64,000 nucleotides of DNA from Rhizobacter sp. Root1238 (GCF_001425825.1 NZ_LMDM01000015.1:62001-126000); one strand, 5' to 3'. Positions 1-10,575 are shown, numbered from the stretch's first letter. Made by a program: numbers and translations. The notes: generated by a model from the sequence alone, not told the origin.

Positions 1-791
1 CCAGGGAGCCAGTCCATCGGCGGCGTGTGGCTCGGGATCTCGAAGCGCGCATCGTAGTACGGCCCGGTGAAGTACAGCCCGTCCGGGGAGAAGGTCGGCG
101 CCGCGGCGCTGCGCGAGCGCGAGGCCAGCACCTCGGCCATCCAGCCCGGCGCACGCTGCCCGGCGCCGACCGCCACCAGGCAGCCCATGATGTTGCGCAC
201 CATGTGGTGCAGGAAGGCGTTGCCGTCGAAATCGAAACGCCAGTACGCGCCGAAGCGCCGGATGCGGACCTCGCGCAGCGTCTTCACCGGCGTCGGCGAC
301 TGGCATTCGGCGGCGCGGAAGGCGCTGAAATCATGCTCGCCGATCAGCACCGCGGCGGCCTCGCGCATTGCATCGCCGTCGAGCGGGCGGAACACCCAGC
401 CGGCCGCGCCGGCGCCGATCGCCGCGCGCACGCGCGACTCGAGCAGCAGGTAGGCGTAGCGGCGGCCGTGCGCGCTGTTGCGGGCATGGAAGTCATCGGG
501 CACCGGCCGGCACCACTGCACCGCGATGTCGGACGGCAGGAAGCGGTTGGTGCCGCGCATCCACGATTCGGTCTCGCGCGGCACCGGTGCGTGCAGGTGC
601 ACCACCTGGTTCAGCGCATGCACGCCGGCATCGGTGCGACCGGCGCACATCGTGCGAACGGGCGTGGCCGCGAATTGCGACAACGCCCGTTCGAGATGGT
701 CCTGGATCGTCTGCCCACCCGGCTGGCTCTGCCAGCCGCGGTAGGCCTGGCCCTGGTAGCTGATACCGAGGGCCAGCTTCGGCTCGTTCAC
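1..791 (-). CDS. truA: tRNA pseudouridine(38-40) synthase TruA (3' end cut by window edge)
   Basis: This gene isomerises uridines 38-40 in the anticodon arm of many tRNAs to pseudouridine in the cytoplasm. Translating the minus strand from a GTG at 791-789 gives MNEPKLALGISYQGQAYRGW, typical of the TruA N-terminus. The catalytic motif R-T-D-A-G follows, with the nucleophile Asp at about residue 54, and then the later family segment FLHHMVRNIMG. About 263 codons are present, so only the last few residues of a normal 260-270 residue protein are missing. The GTG overlaps the fimV stop codon (GTGA), implying translational coupling. The order asd-fimV-truA is common in Burkholderiales. Identification is by motif and context and is firm. 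Confidence 0.95.
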   Translation of the reverse strand, partial: MNEPKLALGISYQGQAYRGWQSQPGGQTIQDHLERALSQFAATPVRTMCAGRTDAGVHALNQVVHLHAPVPRETESWMRGTNRFLPSDIAVQWCRPVPDDFHARNSAHGRRYAYLLLESRVRAAIGAGAAGWVFRPLDGDAMREAAAVLIGEHDFSAFRAAECQSPTPVKTLREVRIRRFGAYWRFDFDGNAFLHHMVRNIMGCLVAVGAGQRAPGWMAEVLASRSRSAAAPTFSPDGLYFTGPYYDARFEIPSHTPPMDWLP

Positions 792-3466
792 CCCAGGTCG
801 CTGAGCATGGCCTGGGCGCGCGTCTTGGTCGCGCCGCTCGCCTTGGCGATCACTTCCTGCAGCAGATCGCGGGCACCTTCCATGTCGCCGATCTGGCGGA
901 ATTCCTCAGCCAGTTCGAGCTTGCGCGCGATCGGGTCGGAGCCGTCGTCCGGGGCGTCGCCCAGGTCGATGTCACCGAACTCGTTCTTCGAGGCCGGTGC
1001 GGCAGCTGCGGCACGCGAAGCGGCCGGCGCGGGGATCGTCGAATCGCCAAGATCCAGCGAGATGCTGGACAGGTCGAAATCCATCGGCGCGCTGGCGGGC
1101 GCGCTGCGCGCCGGGGCCGGCGCGGCGCGCGGCGGCGGGGGCGGCGGATCCAGCGGCAGGTCGAAGCTCATGTCGTCCAGCGCGTGGCCGACCTCGCCGG
1201 TCGGCAGCGGCTGGGTCTCTTCCGGCAGGTGCGGCGCCGACACGGCCGAGCCGCTCGGCAGCGCCAGGTCGAGGTCGAGGTCCATGCCGCCGCCGGTGGT
1301 GTCGAACCCACTGCCGTGCGAACCGCTGGCACCGAATTCCGAAGGCGACGGCAGCACCGATTGCGGCATCGTGCTGGCGCCCAGCACCTCGGCCGACGGC
1401 CGTGCCTGGCCCTGGCCGGTGGATGGCGCGCCACCCGGGCGGTACATCGGGTTTTCCGGATCGATCTGCTGGCCGATCTCCTGGGCCTTGGCCCAGTCCT
1501 CGCCCTCGCCGCCGGTCAGGCCGAACAGCTGCGTCGCGAGCAGTTCGAAGCCCTTGGTGTCGCGGCGCTTCGCATAGACCTCGAGCAGCTTGGTGCGGAT
1601 CGCCAGGCGCTCGGGGCTCGCGCGCATGGCCTCCTTCAGGATCTCTTCGGCTTGCAAGTCGCGGCCATAGGCCAGGTAGACATCGGCCTCGGCCACTGGA
1701 TCCACGTCGCCGATGGCATCGAGCTGGCTCAGCGAGTAGCTCATCGACGACGAAGCTCCGCCGGCGTCACGCGTGTCGATGCGTTGTCCGCCGCTGGCCC
1801 CGAAGAAAGAATCCGGCTGCAGACGACTTTCCAGGAAAGAGGTCTCACCGCTGTCGCGCTTCGCGCGCTTGCTGAAGCGCCAGGCCGCGAAACCGCCGAG
1901 CAGCAGCACGGCGATGCCGCCGAGCAGCGCCGGCAGGTTGTCATCGAACAGCGACGACAGGAAGCTGGGTTCGGGCGCCGGGGCAGGCGCCGGAGCCGGC
2001 GCGGGCTTCGGCGGCGCGACGGCGACGACCGGTGCGCTGGCCGCTTCGGGCGCCGATGCGGCCGCGACCGGCGCGGCTTCGGCAGGGGCCGAGGCCGGCG
2101 TCTCGATCACCGGCGCGGGTGCCGGTGCCGCTGCAGGCGCCTGGATCGGTGCCGGCGGGGGAGCCGGAACCGGTGCGGGCACCGGCGCAGGCGCGGGAAC
2201 CGGCGCGGGCGCTGGGGCCGGCGGGGGCGGCGGCGGCGTGACCGGCGGCTTCACCGGCACGTTCACCGCAGCCGGCGCGGGCGCTTGCGCCGGCGACCCG
2301 GCCTTGGCGCCGGCCGAGGCCTGGCCGAGCTTCTTCAGCTCTTCGACGTTCTTCGAGAGTTCGGCGACGCGCGACGAGTTTTCCTTCGCCTCGCGTTCCT
2401 TCGCGACCTTCGCTTCCGGGGTCGACGCGGTGCCCTTGCTCAGCGTCAGCTTGTCGGGCGTCGGGGCGGCGGCCTTCTTGCGGTCGTCGACCTCGGCCTG
2501 CACGGTGCCGCTGGTCTGGCGCGACGCGCCTTCGACCTTCGACGGTGCCACGCCGCTCGCCAGGCGCTGGCGGTAGGCGCCGAAGTCGGCGCTCTGCGCC
2601 TGGATCAGCTGGCGCGCTTCGGTCGGCGTGATGGCCTTCGCGGTCTCGGCGGACGGCACGGCCAGCACGGCACCGGCCTTCAGCCGGTTCATGTTGTTGT
2701 TCAGGAACGCGTCCGGGTTGCCCTGGTACAGCGACGCCAGCATCTGGTCGAGCGAGACGCCCTGGCGCCTGGTGTTGCCGGCAATGCGCGACAGCGTGTC
2801 GCCCTGCTTGACCTTGTACTCGTCGGCGCCCGAGCCGGTTTCGGCTCCGGTGTCGGCGGACGGTGCAGCGGCGACGCGCGGCGTATTGCGTGCCGGTGCC
2901 GGCGGTGCATCGGCGGTGACCGCCGGGCGCGGCGCCGGTGCCGGACGGGTCGAGCGCGGTGCGGAAGCAGGCGCGGCCGCCGACGGCGCGTCAGTGGCCG
3001 ACGACAGCGCCGGCGACGTGGCCGGCGGTGCGGCGGCCAGCGTGCGCGTCGACGGCGGGTCGAACAGCATCGTGTATTCGCGGACCAGGCGGCCGGTCGA
3101 CCAGGTGATCTCGAGGATCACGTCGACGAAGGGCTCCTGCACCGCGCGATCGCTGGTGACCTTCAGGAAGGCCCGACCGTCGGGGCGGCGCTGCAGCACG
3201 ACCTGCGTGGCCGGCAGCACCTGGTTGTAGTCGACACCGGCGGCGCGGTACGACTCCGGCGGCGCGATGCGCACGTTCAGGTTCGAGGCTTCTTCGGGCG
3301 TCAGGCTGGTGACGTCGATTTCCGCGCGCAGGGTTTCACCAAGCGCCGACTGGACCGCCAAGCGGCCGAGGCCGAGCGCCCAGGCGTTGGTGGCAGACAG
3401 GCACATGGCAGCGATGGCCACGCCGGTCAGTGCAAAGCGGCGAGCGAACAGCGAATTTCTTTTCAA
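788..3466 (-). CDS. fimV: FimV/HubP-family polar peptidoglycan-binding protein
   Basis: FimV-type proteins sit in the inner membrane at the cell pole and support type IV pilus assembly and twitching or polar organisation. The product starts with a signal peptide ending near AWA, followed by the family N-terminal motif LGLGRLAVQSALGETLRAEI. A LysM peptidoglycan-binding domain (YKVKQGDTLSRIAG) lies around residue 215, then a long Pro/Ala-rich linker around 430-500 and one membrane helix around 508-530. An acidic cytoplasmic part carries TPR-like segments (DVYLAYGRDLQAEEILKEAM near 595) and the conserved C-terminal FimV helix pair near 845-870. I chose the TTG at 3466 because GGGAGA lies just upstream and it gives a clean signal peptide. 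An in-frame TTG at 3541 would add 25 residues. The length of about 892 aa is normal for FimV. Confidence 0.9.
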   Translation of the reverse strand: MKRNSLFARRFALTGVAIAAMCLSATNAWALGLGRLAVQSALGETLRAEIDVTSLTPEEASNLNVRIAPPESYRAAGVDYNQVLPATQVVLQRRPDGRAFLKVTSDRAVQEPFVDVILEITWSTGRLVREYTMLFDPPSTRTLAAAPPATSPALSSATDAPSAAAPASAPRSTRPAPAPRPAVTADAPPAPARNTPRVAAAPSADTGAETGSGADEYKVKQGDTLSRIAGNTRRQGVSLDQMLASLYQGNPDAFLNNNMNRLKAGAVLAVPSAETAKAITPTEARQLIQAQSADFGAYRQRLASGVAPSKVEGASRQTSGTVQAEVDDRKKAAAPTPDKLTLSKGTASTPEAKVAKEREAKENSSRVAELSKNVEELKKLGQASAGAKAGSPAQAPAPAAVNVPVKPPVTPPPPPPAPAPAPVPAPAPVPAPVPAPPPAPIQAPAAAPAPAPVIETPASAPAEAAPVAAASAPEAASAPVVAVAPPKPAPAPAPAPAPEPSFLSSLFDDNLPALLGGIAVLLLGGFAAWRFSKRAKRDSGETSFLESRLQPDSFFGASGGQRIDTRDAGGASSSMSYSLSQLDAIGDVDPVAEADVYLAYGRDLQAEEILKEAMRASPERLAIRTKLLEVYAKRRDTKGFELLATQLFGLTGGEGEDWAKAQEIGQQIDPENPMYRPGGAPSTGQGQARPSAEVLGASTMPQSVLPSPSEFGASGSHGSGFDTTGGGMDLDLDLALPSGSAVSAPHLPEETQPLPTGEVGHALDDMSFDLPLDPPPPPPRAAPAPARSAPASAPMDFDLSSISLDLGDSTIPAPAASRAAAAAPASKNEFGDIDLGDAPDDGSDPIARKLELAEEFRQIGDMEGARDLLQEVIAKASGATKTRAQAMLSDLG

Positions 3467-3626
3467 GGCGTCTCCCAAGTGGAGGTGGCGGGCAGTGTGC
3501 AAAGGCCCCCGTCGATTGGCACAGTTCTTATGATTTTTCAAACGGAACCAGCACGCACCCCAGGCGCAGTAGAAAACACAATAACATCAACTAGATACGA
3601 AGACAAGCTCATGCAATGGCTGACAT

Positions 3627-3695
3627 TCCCGCCGGAGGCGGGATTCGGGCCATCCCGGGAGTGTCCTGTTGCAGTGAGGCAACGCAACCGGACAC
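3627..3695. repeat. Two inverted repeats in the asd-fimV gap
   Basis: The 190-bp gap between asd and fimV holds two potential hairpins. One has a 7-bp stem (TCCCGCC/GGCGGGA, loop GGA) at 3627-3643. The other is an 11-bp imperfect stem (GTGTCC-t-GTTGC paired with GCAAC-c-GGACAC) at 3661-3695. Neither is followed by a T-run on the minus strand, so a classical intrinsic terminator is not shown. They may act as an asd 3' end or a processing site. Confidence 0.45.
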
Positions 3696-3732
3696 CCCGT
3701 CTTCATTGGTAACTTCTTGTCAATGCCGCTCG

Positions 3733-4866
3733 TCAGTGCCCGAGCAGGATCCTCAGCATGCGGCGCAGCGGTTCGGCCGCACCCCACAGCAACTGGTCGC
3801 CGATGGTGAAGGCGCCGAGGTACTCCGGCCCCATGGCCATCTTGCGCAGACGCCCGACCGGAATCGTCATCGTGCCGGTCACCGACACCGGCGTCAGGTC
3901 CGCAAGCGTCGCCTCGCGCGTGTTCGGCACGACCTTGACCCAGGCGTTGTCGTTGGCGATCAACGCTTCGATGTCGGCCATTGGCACGTCTTTCTTGAGC
4001 TTGAACGTCAGCGCCTGGCTGTGGCAGCGCATCGCGCCGATGCGCACGCAGAAGCCGTCGACCGGCACGGGCGGCGTGCCGAAGCCCGCGCCCTGGCCGA
4101 GGATCTTGTTGGTCTCGGCCTCGCCCTTCCACTCTTCCTTGCTCATGCCGTTGCCCAGGTCCTTGTCGATCCAGGGAATCAGGCTGCCGGCCAGCGGGGC
4201 ACCGAAGTTGGCGGTCTCGGCGCCGGAGAGTGAGCGCTGCTTCGCGGCGACCTTGCGGTCGATCTCGAGGATGGCGCTCTTCGGATCGTCGAGCAGCGAG
4301 CGCACCTCGGCGTTCAGCGTGCCGAACTGCGTCAGCAGCTCGCGCATGTGCTGCGCGCCGCCGCCCGAGGCCGCCTGGTAGGTCTGCGTGCTCATCCACT
4401 CGACCAGGCCGGCCTTGTAGAGCGCGCCGACGCCCATCAGCATGCAGCTGACGGTGCAGTTGCCGCCGATCCAGTCGCGCCCGCCGGCGGCCAGCGCGTT
4501 CTTGATGACCGGCATGTTGACCGGGTCGAGCACGATGACCGCGTTGTCCTTCATGCGCAGCGACGACGCCGCATCGATCCAGTGGCCGTTCCAGCCGGTG
4601 TTGCGCAGCTTCGGGTAGACCTCGTTCGTGTAGTCGCCACCCTGGCAGGTGATGACGATCTCGCAGCGCTTCAGCGCCTCGATGTCGTTCGCATCCTGCA
4701 GCGTGGTCTCGTTCTTCGCGTAGGCGGGCGCCTTGCCGCCGGCGTTGCTGGTGCTGAAGAACACCGGCTCGATCAGTTCGAAGTCGTTTTCCTGCGCCAT
4801 GCGGTCGATCAGCACCGACCCCACCATGCCGCGCCAGCCCACCAGGCCGACCAATCTCGTAGCCAT
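3733..4866 (-). CDS. asd: Aspartate-semialdehyde dehydrogenase
   Basis: Asd reduces L-aspartyl-4-phosphate to aspartate 4-semialdehyde with NADPH, the branch point for lysine/diaminopimelate, methionine and threonine. The N-terminus shows the NADP-binding loop [11 protein letters not shown]. The active-site cysteine lies in [12 protein letters not shown] at about residue 137, matching Cys135 of the E. coli enzyme. The length of 377 aa fits the gammaproteobacterial-type Asd (about 367-370 aa). It lies 52 bp downstream of leuB in the same direction, so it probably belongs to the leuCDB-asd transcription unit, as in other Burkholderiales. I see no defects. Confidence 0.97.
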   Translation of the reverse strand: MATRLVGLVGWRGMVGSVLIDRMAQENDFELIEPVFFSTSNAGGKAPAYAKNETTLQDANDIEALKRCEIVITCQGGDYTNEVYPKLRNTGWNGHWIDAASSLRMKDNAVIVLDPVNMPVIKNALAAGGRDWIGGNCTVSCMLMGVGALYKAGLVEWMSTQTYQAASGGGAQHMRELLTQFGTLNAEVRSLLDDPKSAILEIDRKVAAKQRSLSGAETANFGAPLAGSLIPWIDKDLGNGMSKEEWKGEAETNKILGQGAGFGTPPVPVDGFCVRIGAMRCHSQALTFKLKKDVPMADIEALIANDNAWVKVVPNTREATLADLTPVSVTGTMTIPVGRLRKMAMGPEYLGAFTIGDQLLWGAAEPLRRMLRILLGH

Positions 4867-4918
4867 CTTGATTCCTGTCGTTGAATTCGTGTCGTGAAAG
4901 AGAGAAGAAGCGAACGGA

Positions 4919-5998
4919 TCAGCCGTTCGCTTTCAGGTGGGCGACAACAGCGTCGCCCATCTCCTTCGTGCCCACCTTCGTGGTGCCTTCACTGTGGATG
5001 TCGGCGGTGCGCAGGCCCTTCGCCAGCACCGCCTTGACGGCCGCCTCGATGCGCTGCGCCGCCGCTTCCTGGTTCAGGCTGAAGCGCAGCATCATCGCGG
5101 CCGACAGGATCGTGGCCAGCGGGTTCGCGATGCCCTTGCCGGCGATGTCGGGCGCCGAGCCGTGGCTCGGCTCGTACAGCCCCTGGTTCTTCGCGTTCAG
5201 CGAGGCCGACGGCAGCATCCCGATCGAGCCGGTCAGCATCGCGGCCTCGTCGCTGAGGATGTCGCCGAACATGTTGCCGGTGACGATCACGTCGAGCCGC
5301 TTCGGATCCTTCACCAGCTGCATCGCGGCGTTGTCGACGTACATGTGCTCCAGCGCCACGTCGGGGTACTGCGCATGCACCTCGGTGACGACGTCGCGCC
5401 AGAACTGGAAGGTCTCCAGCACGTTGGCCTTGTCGACGCTCAGCAGCTTCTTGCGGCGCTTGCGCGCGGCCTGGAACGCGACGTGCGCGATGCGCTCGAT
5501 CTCGGGGCGCGAGTAGCGCATCGTGTCGAAGGCCTCGTCGGCGCCGGCGAACGCGCCATCGGGCGACGCGCGGCGACCGCGCGGCTGGCCGAAGTAGATG
5601 TCGCCGGTCAGCTCGCGGATGATCAGCAGGTCGAGGCCGGCCACGATCTCGGGCTTCAGCGTCGACGCATGCGTCAGCTCTTCGTAGCAGATCGCCGGAC
5701 GGAAGTTGGCGAACAGCTCCAGGTTCTTGCGCAGGCCGAGGATGGCCTGCTCCGGCCGCAGGTGGCGTTCGAGCTTGTCGTATTTCCAGTCGCCGACGGC
5801 GCCGAACAGCACGGCATCGGCCGACTTGGCCAGCGCGAGCGTGGCTTCGGGCAGCGGGTGGCCATGGGCCGCATAGGCCGCACCGCCGACCTCGGCGCTC
5901 TCGGTCTCGAAGCGCAGGTCGAGGCAGCCGAGCACCTTGACGGCCTCGGCCATGATCTCCACCCCGATGCCGTCACCCGGCAGGATCGCAATCTTCAC
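4919..5998 (-). CDS. leuB: 3-isopropylmalate dehydrogenase
   Basis: LeuB oxidises and decarboxylates (2R,3S)-3-isopropylmalate to 2-oxoisocaproate with NAD+, the third leucine-specific step. The protein begins [15 protein letters not shown], the family N-terminus. It contains the substrate/metal-site segment [11 protein letters not shown] and the C-terminal NAD-binding stretch [20 protein letters not shown], and its 359 aa is the standard length. The start lies only 18 bp after the leuD stop codon, so leuC, leuD and leuB are co-transcribed. The gene order leuC-leuD-leuB-asd supports the call. Confidence 0.98.
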   Translation of the reverse strand: MKIAILPGDGIGVEIMAEAVKVLGCLDLRFETESAEVGGAAYAAHGHPLPEATLALAKSADAVLFGAVGDWKYDKLERHLRPEQAILGLRKNLELFANFRPAICYEELTHASTLKPEIVAGLDLLIIRELTGDIYFGQPRGRRASPDGAFAGADEAFDTMRYSRPEIERIAHVAFQAARKRRKKLLSVDKANVLETFQFWRDVVTEVHAQYPDVALEHMYVDNAAMQLVKDPKRLDVIVTGNMFGDILSDEAAMLTGSIGMLPSASLNAKNQGLYEPSHGSAPDIAGKGIANPLATILSAAMMLRFSLNQEAAAQRIEAAVKAVLAKGLRTADIHSEGTTKVGTKEMGDAVVAHLKANG

Positions 5999-6016
5999 GA
6001 ATCATTCCTTCTTGGA

Positions 6017-6661
6017 TCAGACGCGCTGGGCCAGCCAGGGCTTCTGCAACAGACGCTCTGCTTCGAACGCGCGGATCTTGTCGGCATGGCGCAGCGTGAG
6101 GCCGATGTCGTCAAAGCCGTTGAGCAGGCAGAATTTTCGGAAGGGCTGGACATCGAACGGGATCGCCTCGCCGTCCGGCCGTTCCACGACCTGGCGTTCC
6201 AGGTCGATCGTCAGCTTGTAGCCGACAAACGCGTTCACCTCGTCGAACAGGCGGCTCACCTCGTGCTCGGGCAGCACGATCGGCAGCAGGCCGTTCTTGA
6301 AGCAGTTGTTGAAGAAGATGTCGGCATAGCTCGGCGCGATGATGGCGCGGAAGCCGTACTGGTCGAGCGCCCACGGCGCATGCTCGCGCGACGAGCCGCA
6401 GCCGAAGTTCTTGCGCGTCACCAGCACCGAAGCGCCCTGGTAGCGCGGCTGGTTCAGCACGAAATCGGGGTTGCGCTTGCGGCTGGCCGGGTCCTGCCCC
6501 GGCTCGCCGTGGTCCAGGTAACGCCATTCGTCGAACAGGTTGGGGCCGAAGCCCGACTTCTTGATCGACTTCAGGAACTGCTTCGGGATGATCGCGTCGG
6601 TGTCGACGTTCTCGCGGTCGAGCGGAGCGACCAGCCCGGTGTGGATGCGAAAGGCTTGCAT
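6017..6661 (-). CDS. leuD: 3-isopropylmalate dehydratase small subunit
   Basis: LeuD is the swivel-domain subunit that pairs with LeuC to isomerise 2-isopropylmalate to 3-isopropylmalate. The start [20 protein letters not shown] is typical, as are the motif [14 protein letters not shown] and the loop [15 protein letters not shown]. The ATG at 6661 is preceded by a strong AAGGAGA ribosome-binding site and lies 14 bp after the leuC stop. The product is 214 aa, a normal LeuD length. A much longer open frame extends upstream in this phase, but it only shadows leuC and lacks family similarity. Confidence 0.97.
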   Translation of the reverse strand: MQAFRIHTGLVAPLDRENVDTDAIIPKQFLKSIKKSGFGPNLFDEWRYLDHGEPGQDPASRKRNPDFVLNQPRYQGASVLVTRKNFGCGSSREHAPWALDQYGFRAIIAPSYADIFFNNCFKNGLLPIVLPEHEVSRLFDEVNAFVGYKLTIDLERQVVERPDGEAIPFDVQPFRKFCLLNGFDDIGLTLRHADKIRAFEAERLLQKPWLAQRV

Positions 6662-6675
6662 GGTCCGGGTCTCCT

Positions 6676-8085
6676 TCAGGACAGCCGACGCACGTCGACG
6701 AAATGGCCCTGCATCGCTGCAGCCGCCGCCATCGCCGGGCTGACCAGGTGGGTGCGCCCACCGGCGCCCTGGCGGCCCTCGAAGTTGCGGTTCGACGTGG
6801 ACGCACAGCGCTCGCCCGGCTCGAGCCGGTCGGCGTTCATCGCGAGGCACATCGAGCAGCCCGGCTCGCGCCATTCGAAGCCGGCGCCGCGGAACACCAC
6901 GTCGAGTCCTTCGCGTTCGGCCTGTTCCTTCACGAGGCCCGAACCCGGCACCACCAGCGCCAGCTTGACATTCGACGCCAGCTTGCCGCCGATGCGGCGC
7001 ACGACGGCGGCCGCTTCGCGCAGGTCTTCGATGCGCGAGTTGGTGCACGAGCCGATGAACACCTTGTCGATCAGGATGTCGGCGATCGGCTTGTTCGGCT
7101 CCAGCGCCATGTACTGCAGCGCGCGCTCCATCGCACCGCGCTTGCCGCTGTCCTTCTCGCGGTCCGGGTCCGGCACGCGGTCGTCGATGGCCAGCACCAT
7201 CTCGGGCGAGGTGCCCCAGGTGACCTGCGGGCGGATGGTCGACGCGTCGAGCTCGACGACGGCATCGAAGTGCGCGCCCGGGTCGGTGTGCAGCGTGCGC
7301 CAGTAGGTGACCGCATGGTCCCATTCGACGCCGGCCGGCGTGAACGGGCGGCCCTTCACGTAGGCGATGGTGGTGTCGTCGACGCCGACCAGGCCGGCGC
7401 GCGCGCCGGCTTCGATCGCCATGTTGCACACCGTCATGCGGCCTTCCATGCTCAGTGCACGGATCGCGCTGCCGGCGAACTCGATGGTGTAGCCGGTGCC
7501 GCCGGCGGTGCCGATCTTGCCGATGATGGCCAGCACGATGTCTTTCGCGCTGCAGCCGCGCGACAGCACGCCGTCGACCTTCACCAGCATGTTCTTCGCC
7601 TTGCGCGCCAGCAGCGTCTGCGTGGCCAGCACGTGCTCGACCTCGCTGGTGCCGATGCCGTGCGCCAGCGCACCGAAGGCGCCGTGCGTGGAGGTGTGCG
7701 AATCGCCGCAGACCACCGTCATGCCCGGCAGCGTGGCGCCTTGCTCCGGGCCGATCACGTGGACGATGCCCTGGCGCTTGTCGTTCATCTTGAACTGCGT
7801 GATGCCGACGCGGTCGCAGTTGGCGTCCAGCGTGTCGACCTGCAGCTTCGAGATCGGGTCGGCGATGCCGTGCGAGCGGTCGGTGGTCGGCACGTTGTGG
7901 TCGCTGACCGCCAGGTTGGCCGACAGGCGCCACACCTTGCGGTGCGCCAGGTCCAGGCCCTCGAATGCCTGCGGGCTGGTGACTTCATGCACCAGGTGGC
8001 GGTCGATGTAGAGGACGGCGGTGCCATCGTCTTCGGTGTGGACGACGTGTTCGTCCCAGATCTTGTCGTAGAGCGTTCGTGCCAT
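6676..8085 (-). CDS. leuC: 3-isopropylmalate dehydratase large subunit
   Basis: LeuC is the [4Fe-4S]-bearing catalytic subunit of isopropylmalate isomerase and belongs to the aconitase family. The three cluster ligands are visible: [10 protein letters not shown] with Cys347, and the CSMC pair Cys410/Cys413, close to the E. coli positions. The N-terminus is [16 protein letters not shown] and the length is 469 aa, both typical. This is the first gene of the leuCDB-asd run. About 120 bp separate it from gltA, and that gap contains the gltA terminator, so a separate leu promoter must lie between 8086 and about 8140. I could not identify it convincingly. Confidence 0.98.
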   Translation of the reverse strand: MARTLYDKIWDEHVVHTEDDGTAVLYIDRHLVHEVTSPQAFEGLDLAHRKVWRLSANLAVSDHNVPTTDRSHGIADPISKLQVDTLDANCDRVGITQFKMNDKRQGIVHVIGPEQGATLPGMTVVCGDSHTSTHGAFGALAHGIGTSEVEHVLATQTLLARKAKNMLVKVDGVLSRGCSAKDIVLAIIGKIGTAGGTGYTIEFAGSAIRALSMEGRMTVCNMAIEAGARAGLVGVDDTTIAYVKGRPFTPAGVEWDHAVTYWRTLHTDPGAHFDAVVELDASTIRPQVTWGTSPEMVLAIDDRVPDPDREKDSGKRGAMERALQYMALEPNKPIADILIDKVFIGSCTNSRIEDLREAAAVVRRIGGKLASNVKLALVVPGSGLVKEQAEREGLDVVFRGAGFEWREPGCSMCLAMNADRLEPGERCASTSNRNFEGRQGAGGRTHLVSPAMAAAAAMQGHFVDVRRLS

Positions 8086-8141
8086 GGGGCGCTTCCGGTG
8101 GAAAACTCTGGCGAATTGCGGATTTTAGGCGCTGAACAATG

Positions 8142-8169
8142 AAAAACCCCGGCGCCAGGCCGGGGTTTT
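8142..8169 (-). terminator. Intrinsic terminator of the sdh-gltA operon
   Basis: A perfect 11-bp stem (AAAACCCCGGC/GCCGGGGTTTT) with a 5-nt loop lies about 35 bp past the gltA stop. Read on the minus strand it ends in a T-run, giving a textbook rho-independent terminator. The stem ends in A/T runs on both sides, so it could work in both directions. Confidence 0.92.
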
Positions 8170-8204
8170 CGCAGGGGTGAGTTCAGGCTGCTTGCCGGCG
8201 GGGC

Positions 8205-9518
8205 TCAGTTTCGCTGCGCAATGGGTTTCACATTGCGCTGCGTGGCACCGTGGAATAGCTGGCGCGGACGGCCGATCTTGTACTCCGGGTCACCGATCAT
8301 CTCGTTCAGCTGGGCGATCCAGCCGACGGTGCGCGCCAGCGCGAACACGGCCGTGAACAGGCTGACCGGGATGCCGATCGCGCGCTGCACGATGCCCGAG
8401 TAGAAGTCGACGTTCGGGTACAGCTTGCGGGCGACGAAGTACTCGTCTTCCAGCGCGATCTTCTCGAGTTCCATCGCGAGCTTGAACAGCGGGTCGTTCT
8501 GCAGGCCCAGCGCGTTCAGCACCTCGTGGCAGGTCTCGCGCATCAGCTTGGCGCGCGGGTCGTAGTTCTTGTAGACGCGGTGACCGAAGCCCATCAGCTT
8601 GATGCCGGAGTTCTTGTCCTTGACCTGCTTGATGAACTCGCCGATCTTCTCGACGCCACCCATCTTCTGCACGTCTTCCAGCATGTTCAGCGCCGCCTCG
8701 TTGGCACCGCCGTGCGCCGGGCCCCACAGGCAGGCCACGCCGGCCGCGATGGCCGCGAACGGGTTGGTGCCCGACGAGCCGCACAGGCGCACCGTCGACG
8801 TCGACGCGTTCTGCTCGTGGTCGGCATGCAGGATGAAGATGCGGTCCATCGCGCGCACCAGCACCTCGTTCGGCTCGTAGTCCTCGCACGGCGTCGCGAA
8901 CATCATGCGCATGAAGTTGCCCGAGTACGACAGGTCGTTCTTCGGGTAGATGTACGGCTGGCCGATGCCGTACTTGTAGGCCATCGCCACCAGCGTCGGC
9001 ATCTTCGCGATCAGGCGGATCGCCGAGATCTCGCGGTGCTTCGGGTTGTTGATGTCGGTGCTGTCGTGATAGAAGGCCGACAGCCCGCCGACCAGGCCGG
9101 TCAGCACCGCCATCGGGTGCGCGTCGCGGCGGAAGCCGCGCAGGAAGAACTGCATCTGCTCGTTGACCATCGTGTGGTTGGTCACCAGCTTGACGAAATC
9201 GGTCTTCTCGGTCTCGTTCGGCAGTTCGCCGTTCAGCAGCAGGTAGCAGGTCTCGAGGTAGTCGCAGTTGGTCGCGAGCTGCTCGATCGGGTAGCCGCGG
9301 TACAGCAGCTCGCCCTTGTCGCCGTCGATGTAGGTGATGCTCGACTGGCAGGCGGCGGTCGACAGGAAGCCCGGGTCGTAGGTGAACTTGCCGGTCTGCG
9401 CGTACAGCTTGCGGATGTCGATCACGTCCGGACCGATCGTGCCCTTGTAGACCGGCAGGTCCATCGCAGGGCTGCCATCGGAGAACGACAGGGTGGCTTT
9501 CACGTCGGACGGGGTCAT
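8205..9518 (-). CDS. gltA: Citrate synthase (type II)
   Basis: GltA condenses acetyl-CoA with oxaloacetate to citrate, the entry step of the TCA cycle. The 437-aa product has the [14 protein letters not shown] segment, the [13 protein letters not shown] motif with an active-site histidine, and [14 protein letters not shown]. It is the long hexameric type II form that is allosterically controlled by NADH in Gram-negative bacteria. It is the last gene of the sdhCDAB-sdhE-gltA run, 44 bp after sdhE, and is followed by a strong terminator. The expression of citrate synthase and succinate dehydrogenase is therefore probably linked. Confidence 0.98.
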   Translation of the reverse strand: MTPSDVKATLSFSDGSPAMDLPVYKGTIGPDVIDIRKLYAQTGKFTYDPGFLSTAACQSSITYIDGDKGELLYRGYPIEQLATNCDYLETCYLLLNGELPNETEKTDFVKLVTNHTMVNEQMQFFLRGFRRDAHPMAVLTGLVGGLSAFYHDSTDINNPKHREISAIRLIAKMPTLVAMAYKYGIGQPYIYPKNDLSYSGNFMRMMFATPCEDYEPNEVLVRAMDRIFILHADHEQNASTSTVRLCGSSGTNPFAAIAAGVACLWGPAHGGANEAALNMLEDVQKMGGVEKIGEFIKQVKDKNSGIKLMGFGHRVYKNYDPRAKLMRETCHEVLNALGLQNDPLFKLAMELEKIALEDEYFVARKLYPNVDFYSGIVQRAIGIPVSLFTAVFALARTVGWIAQLNEMIGDPEYKIGRPRQLFHGATQRNVKPIAQRN

Positions 9519-9562
9519 GAGCGTTCCTTCAGAGGTAGTAAGACTTTATACGCACGCGCCAT

Positions 9563-9832
9563 CTAGTGCCGGGCGCGCATCAGCTGAAGCACTTCCAGCA
9601 CATCGGCCCGGTGCAGGTCACCATCGGGTTCCTTGCGGGCGAGCAACAGGTCGAGCAGATCGTTGTCGGACAGGTCCATCAGCAGCGCGAGGCCTTCTGC
9701 CTGCCGGACCGTCAGCGCGGACTCATGACGCGCGAAGAACCGCTCGACGAACAGGTCGTTCTCGAGCAGGCCGCGCCGGCAACGCCAGCGCAGCTTGCTG
9801 AGGGCACGTTCATCGAGCAGCGTGTCGGTCAT
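9563..9832 (-). CDS. sdhE: FAD assembly factor SdhE
   Basis: SdhE (YgfY/Sdh5 family) helps attach FAD covalently to the SdhA flavoprotein. The 89-residue protein carries the family hallmark R-G-x-x-E (RRGLLEND, Arg19-Gly20-Glu23) and the downstream all-helical segment LMDLSDNDLLDLLLARKEP. It sits 7 bp after sdhB and before gltA, the usual location in betaproteobacteria, which ties it to maturation of the complex encoded just upstream. Confidence 0.95.
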   Translation of the reverse strand: MTDTLLDERALSKLRWRCRRGLLENDLFVERFFARHESALTVRQAEGLALLMDLSDNDLLDLLLARKEPDGDLHRADVLEVLQLMRARH

Positions 9833-9839
9833 GTGGAGT

Positions 9840-10544
9840 TCAGACGGCTCTGCGAACCATCAGTTCCTTGATCTTGCCGATCGCCTTGGTGGGGTTCAAA
9901 CCCTTCGGGCAGACGTCGACGCAATTCATGATGGTGTGGCAGCGGAACAGGCGGTACGGGTCCTCGAGGTTGTCGAGGCGGCCGGCGGTGTCCTGGTCGC
10001 GGCTGTCGGCAATGAAGCGGTAGGCCTGCAGCAAGCCGGCGGGGCCGACGAACTTGTCGGGGTTCCACCAGAAGCTCGGGCAACTGGTCGAGCAGCTGGC
10101 GCACAGGATGCACTCGTACAGGCCGTTCAGTTCCTCGCGCTCTTCCGGCGACTGCAGGCGCTCCTTCTCGGGCGGCGGCATGTCGTTGACGAGGTAGGGC
10201 TTGATCGAGTTGTACTGCGTGAAGAACTGCGTCATGTCGACGATCAGGTCGCGCACCACCGGCAGGCCGGGCAGCGGCTTCAGCACGACGACATCGGGCA
10301 GCGTGCGCATGTTGGTCAGGCACGCGAGGCCGTTCTTGCCGTTGATGTTCATCGCATCCGAACCGCAGACGCCTTCGCGGCACGAGCGGCGGAAGCTGAT
10401 GGTCGGGTCGACCGCCTTCAGCTTCATCAGCGCATCGAGCAGCATGCGCTCGCTGCCGTCGAGCTCGACCTCGATCGTCTGCATGCGCGGCTTGGTGTCG
10501 GTGTCGGGGTCGTACCGATAGATCTGGAAAACACGCTTGGTCAT
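9840..10544 (-). CDS. sdhB: Succinate dehydrogenase iron-sulfur subunit
   Basis: SdhB passes electrons from the SdhA flavin to ubiquinone through three Fe-S clusters on the cytoplasmic face of the inner membrane. All cysteine sets are visible: the [2Fe-2S] group SCREGVCGSDAMNINGKNGL followed by C, then CILCASCSTSCP, and then CHTIMNCVDVCPKGL for the [4Fe-4S] and [3Fe-4S] clusters. The 234-aa length is standard. It follows sdhA by 31 bp and precedes sdhE by 7 bp. Confidence 0.98.
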   Translation of the reverse strand: MTKRVFQIYRYDPDTDTKPRMQTIEVELDGSERMLLDALMKLKAVDPTISFRRSCREGVCGSDAMNINGKNGLACLTNMRTLPDVVVLKPLPGLPVVRDLIVDMTQFFTQYNSIKPYLVNDMPPPEKERLQSPEEREELNGLYECILCASCSTSCPSFWWNPDKFVGPAGLLQAYRFIADSRDQDTAGRLDNLEDPYRLFRCHTIMNCVDVCPKGLNPTKAIGKIKELMVRRAV

Positions 10545-10575
10545 GAAATGCTTTCGACGTTCTTGTGGCGATGGC

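Noticed and set aside
1184-3712. Plus-strand frame of about 842 codons opposite fimV
   Set aside because: Arg/Gly-rich shadow of the GC-rich fimV coding strand; fimV itself has a signal peptide, LysM and conserved ends.
4937-7306. Plus-strand frame of about 789 codons across leuB and leuD
   Set aside because: Crosses two well-supported opposite-strand genes and has no recognisable motifs.
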